This document shows, piece after piece, positions 62,688 to 64,000 of a stretch of 64,000 nt of DNA. The notes under the pieces were generated by a model, which saw nothing but the letters and a program-made list of their open reading frames with translations, was not told the origin of the DNA and ran no database searches. The position numbers and the translations under genes are program-made. Position 1 is the first letter of the stretch. Every line of letters begins with the position of its first letter. This DNA comes from Pseudomonas pudica (lineage in GTDB: Bacteria > Pseudomonadota > Gammaproteobacteria > Pseudomonadales > Pseudomonadaceae), in contig NZ_JADLJS010000011.1 of the NCBI RefSeq assembly GCF_015680405.1, positions 1-64,000 of the forward strand. The letters run 5' to 3'.

Positions 62688-64000
62688 ATGAGTAAAAAGC
62701 TTGACGGGCTGGAAGAGCCTTTCATCCGTTTGCGAAATGACAGGAAAGAGATCGATCTTGAGAAGTTGGGTACGGACAAACTGGAAACTGTCATCAAGTA
62801 CGACGGCATGGACACGACACATGTAGTTTCTACCGATTGGTGGGGCGTAAACGCTTCCGGCGAGTCTTTTGATGACAAGGGTGACCATTTCCCTTCGGAG
62901 GATGACGTAAAGAATGGGCTTAAGGTATTCATCAGAAATGATATTGTTAAGGCGGCCAAAGACGGCGAGTCACTTTATTCCTATACCGTGGACACCGGGA
63001 CCGAGATCCTGAAGTCACGTCGGGTGTTCTCTTTCATTGGGCTAAGGGCAGCGGAAAATCCCGAGGGCTTGCCTGTCGCTCTCGCGCTTGAATCGCACAA
63101 ACTGTACATACAACCCGATGATCTGGATGCGGCAGGGGTGACATTTGTCGTGCCTTCTTATCAAACGCAGACAATAGGTGACATCATCAAGTTCACCTTG
63201 ATGGGGTTCGATGAGGATGGCAATCCGCAAACGCCTATCACCGATCAATTGGAGGTGACTAAAGAGCATCTGGATAACAAGGCCCTGACCTTCACCGTCG
63301 GCAAGAATGTGTTTCGGTTTATCGACCCAGGTCGTGCTGAAGTCGATTATGAAATTGATTTCGTTAATGGGAAAACAGCCAAGTCACCCAAGCAGATATT
63401 CGAAATCGACTCTGGCGCACCCTTGCCTGGTTACTTGCCTGAACCCATTATCGAAGGCCATGTTCCGGGTGACGAACTGCACCCTGAACACTTCAGGAAT
63501 GGTTTGACGATCGTCGTGAAGGGTTACCCCGACATGGCGATCGCGGATCGGGTCACGTTGAGCTGGCGTAGCCCTGTGCGCGATTTCCTGCAGACCATTC
63601 GCGTGGATGCCAGTACTGAAGTCGTAGGTGATGTCTCTTTTCATATCCCGTTCGATTACCTGGCCGAGAACCAGGGAGCGACCGTCAGGCTTTCCTACCA
63701 TTATGGTCGTGAAGGCGCCGGGCAGCGTTCACTCGAGCTGTCGGTCAAGATAGGCATCATGCGCGTACTGTCTGCACCGGACGTCATCAAGGCAACCCCG
63801 GACGCAAAGGACCGCGGCACACTGGATGCCAACGATGGGCTCAGCGGGGTTTGGGTGAAACTCCCGGACGGCGTGCTGTTGTCGGGCGAACGGGCGGAAG
63901 TCGAATGGCGCGGCTGGCCTGAGTACGGCGAGTACATCGCCAAAACGCCTGATGTCGACAATCCGCTTCGCTTCCACATCCCGGCCGAATACGTGCCAGC
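62688..64000 (+). CDS. Partial gene: protein of repeated Ig-like beta domains
   Basis: Open frame from ATG 62688 to the window edge, 437 codons, no stop in view. AGCGAGGA is the ribosome site. No signal peptide. About four units of roughly 105-115 residues are visible: residues 1-120, 125-240, 245-360 and 365 onward. Each has an N-terminal proline/charged strand set, a segment like GYPDMAIADRVTLSWRSP or LSGERAEVEWRGWPEYG, and a closing FHIPFDYLAENQGATVRLSY or FHIPAEYV. This is the repeat style of large Ig-like proteins, perhaps a carrier, adhesin or RHS partner. It diverges from the RHS operon. Its true length is unknown. Confidence 0.8.
   Translation, partial: MSKKLDGLEEPFIRLRNDRKEIDLEKLGTDKLETVIKYDGMDTTHVVSTDWWGVNASGESFDDKGDHFPSEDDVKNGLKVFIRNDIVKAAKDGESLYSYTVDTGTEILKSRRVFSFIGLRAAENPEGLPVALALESHKLYIQPDDLDAAGVTFVVPSYQTQTIGDIIKFTLMGFDEDGNPQTPITDQLEVTKEHLDNKALTFTVGKNVFRFIDPGRAEVDYEIDFVNGKTAKSPKQIFEIDSGAPLPGYLPEPIIEGHVPGDELHPEHFRNGLTIVVKGYPDMAIADRVTLSWRSPVRDFLQTIRVDASTEVVGDVSFHIPFDYLAENQGATVRLSYHYGREGAGQRSLELSVKIGIMRVLSAPDVIKATPDAKDRGTLDANDGLSGVWVKLPDGVLLSGERAEVEWRGWPEYGEYIAKTPDVDNPLRFHIPAEYVP

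Overview
The window reads as chromosome of a Pseudomonas putida-group bacterium. GC content is high and codon use is Pseudomonas-like. The gene content and order fit that group: benE, folE, prmB, aroC, the rhamnosyltransferase/elongation factor pair earP-efp, ohrR-ohr, a class II DAHP synthase, tpm, htpX, alaA and msrB-gpx. About every 2 kb an intergenic gap carries a paired REP-type inverted repeat. These calls come from reading the sequence; no database search was run.

From 1 to about 52.2 kb the layout is core metabolism and housekeeping. In order: benzoate transport, a GST and a thioredoxin-fold protein, folE, an Smr nuclease and an isochorismatase-like hydrolase (1-5 kb); prmB, an alpha/beta hydrolase, aroC, an MFS carrier and an acireductone-dioxygenase-like cupin (5-11.3 kb); a DUF3509 gene and an ankyrin gene diverging over a triple palindrome, a ZIP transporter, an LtaS-like sulfatase and rraB (11.3-17.6 kb); a cytochrome c, an amidotransferase, CorA, an acyltransferase, a crotonase, tRNA-Ser and a TonB-dependent receptor (17.7-25.1 kb); MFS, SDR, LysR, a GreA/B-like protein, earP-efp and ohrR-ohr (25.2-33.1 kb); two LysR loci, a YcaQ glycosylase, DAHP synthase and a DEAD-box helicase with a long structured leader (33.2-41.9 kb); ygiD, tpm, htpX, alaA, msrB-gpx, a hybrid histidine kinase, a DUF815 ATPase and msrC (42-52 kb).

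At 52.2-52.95 kb a strong sigma70-type promoter drives a tRNA array, Glu-Gly-Glu-Gly-Gly, closed by a strong terminator. To the right of it no REP pair is seen, several stretches are more AT-rich, and the gene content becomes accessory. This part holds a chaperone-usher pilus pair (usher plus adhesin) with no chaperone or major pilin in view. It also holds a 1681-residue RHS protein whose variable C-terminus carries three predicted membrane segments and two PPxY motifs. An uncharacterised 156-residue protein overlaps the start of the RHS gene. Diverging from these is a gene, cut by the window edge, for a protein of repeated Ig-like, beta-rich units. I read the right 11 kb as an acquired region next to the tRNA array. 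The RHS/156-aa/Ig-repeat locus is the best candidate for an undescribed system.

Regulatory structure visible in the DNA includes a triple GTGCA-N3-TGCAC array at 11757-11800, palindromes in two LysR intergenic regions, an OhrR-type operator, a palindrome ahead of the RHS operon, and an RNA leader with competing hairpins ahead of the helicase.
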